Shown here in pieces: positions 63,838-64,000 of a stretch of 64,000 bases of DNA. The notes below the pieces were generated by a model, which worked only from the letters and a program-made list of their open reading frames with translations, ran no database searches and had not been told where the DNA came from. Source of the stretch: Sitta carolinensis (Eukaryota; Chordata; Aves; Passeriformes; Sittidae). The stretch's first letter is position 1. Each line of letters begins with the position of its first letter. Position numbers and translations under genes: made by a program. The stretch is from contig CM063294.1 of the NCBI GenBank assembly GCA_032173965.1, forward strand, positions 4,014,452 to 4,078,451. The letters run 5' to 3'.

Positions 63838-64000
63838 GTAATGGTGCCAATTCCTCCTTTCCCATCTCATATTGCTGTTCCCCTAAAAAAGCCATCGTGG
63901 AAAATGGCTGTGTCGTGTTTGAATGCAAACAACGGCAATCCTGTTTGGTTTTGTTGTCGCTAAACTGTATGGGAGAAGATCAAATTGTTGGTTTTTTCAG
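63838..64000 (+). other. SLIT3: Start of the next SLIT3 intron
   Basis: Sequence after donor GTAATGG to the window edge; it ends in a TTGGTTTTTTCAG motif that could even be the next acceptor at 63990-64000. If so, the intron would be only 163 bases and the next exon would begin at about 64001. In the family the segment after the LRRCT is the short linker and LRRNT of domain 2. Sequence beyond the window would decide. Confidence 0.6.

Noticed and set aside
63508..63963. 151-codon open frame across the last SLIT3 exon
   Set aside because: It is in a different phase from the Slit reading, runs through both splice sites, and shows no protein similarity.
1..64000. mir-218-2, known to lie in a SLIT3 intron
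   Set aside because: I looked for its mature sequence start (TTGTGCTTGATCTAACC) and did not see it; in other vertebrates it lies in a later intron.

Overview
The window is vertebrate nuclear DNA, almost certainly from a bird and probably a passerine. It has very sparse coding sequence, canonical GT-AG introns of up to about 27.6 kb, several CR1 LINE 3' ends, an avian-type endogenous retrovirus, and a tRNA-Ile-like SINE with a CR1-type tail, which resembles the passerine TguSINE1 family. There are no bacterial-style operons.

The only host gene I can support is SLIT3, on the + strand and entered from the middle. Four exons are present: 10258-10329, 37906-37977 and 59295-59366 (72 bases each), and 63674-63837 (164 bases). 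They encode three consecutive leucine-rich repeats (probably LRR4-6) and the C-terminal cysteine cap (LRRCT) of the first of the four LRR domains of this secreted axon-guidance ligand. The three complete introns are 27576, 21317 and 4307 bases, all phase 2. The window opens in the preceding intron and ends 163 bases into the following one. Residue choices ([25 protein letters not shown]) match SLIT3 rather than SLIT2 or SLIT1.

In the intron at 10330-37905 the main passenger is a broken retrovirus on the minus strand, about 14436-17160: one LTR, a tRNA-Trp-type primer-binding site, a frameshifted gag with two zinc knuckles, and a dUTPase-protease frame that stops just after the protease active site. 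CR1 tails lie at 11850, 12324, 17176, 20587 and 23651. In the intron at 37978-59294 there is a cluster of GC-rich minisatellites (39050-39930) shortly after exon 2, and a CpG-rich block near 47.4-47.7 kb that could be an internal promoter. The upstream intron holds a probable solo LTR near 6.5-7.0 kb. The last complete intron holds the SINE, about 430 bases before the LRRCT exon.

Most of the remainder is AT-rich intron with no recognisable gene. The long open frames over the minisatellites and CpG-rich blocks are by-products of base composition. No wholly new gene system is evident. The best leads are the mixed alpha/beta character of the retrovirus, the hairpin-bearing 34-base minisatellite next to a G-run array, and the intronic CpG block.
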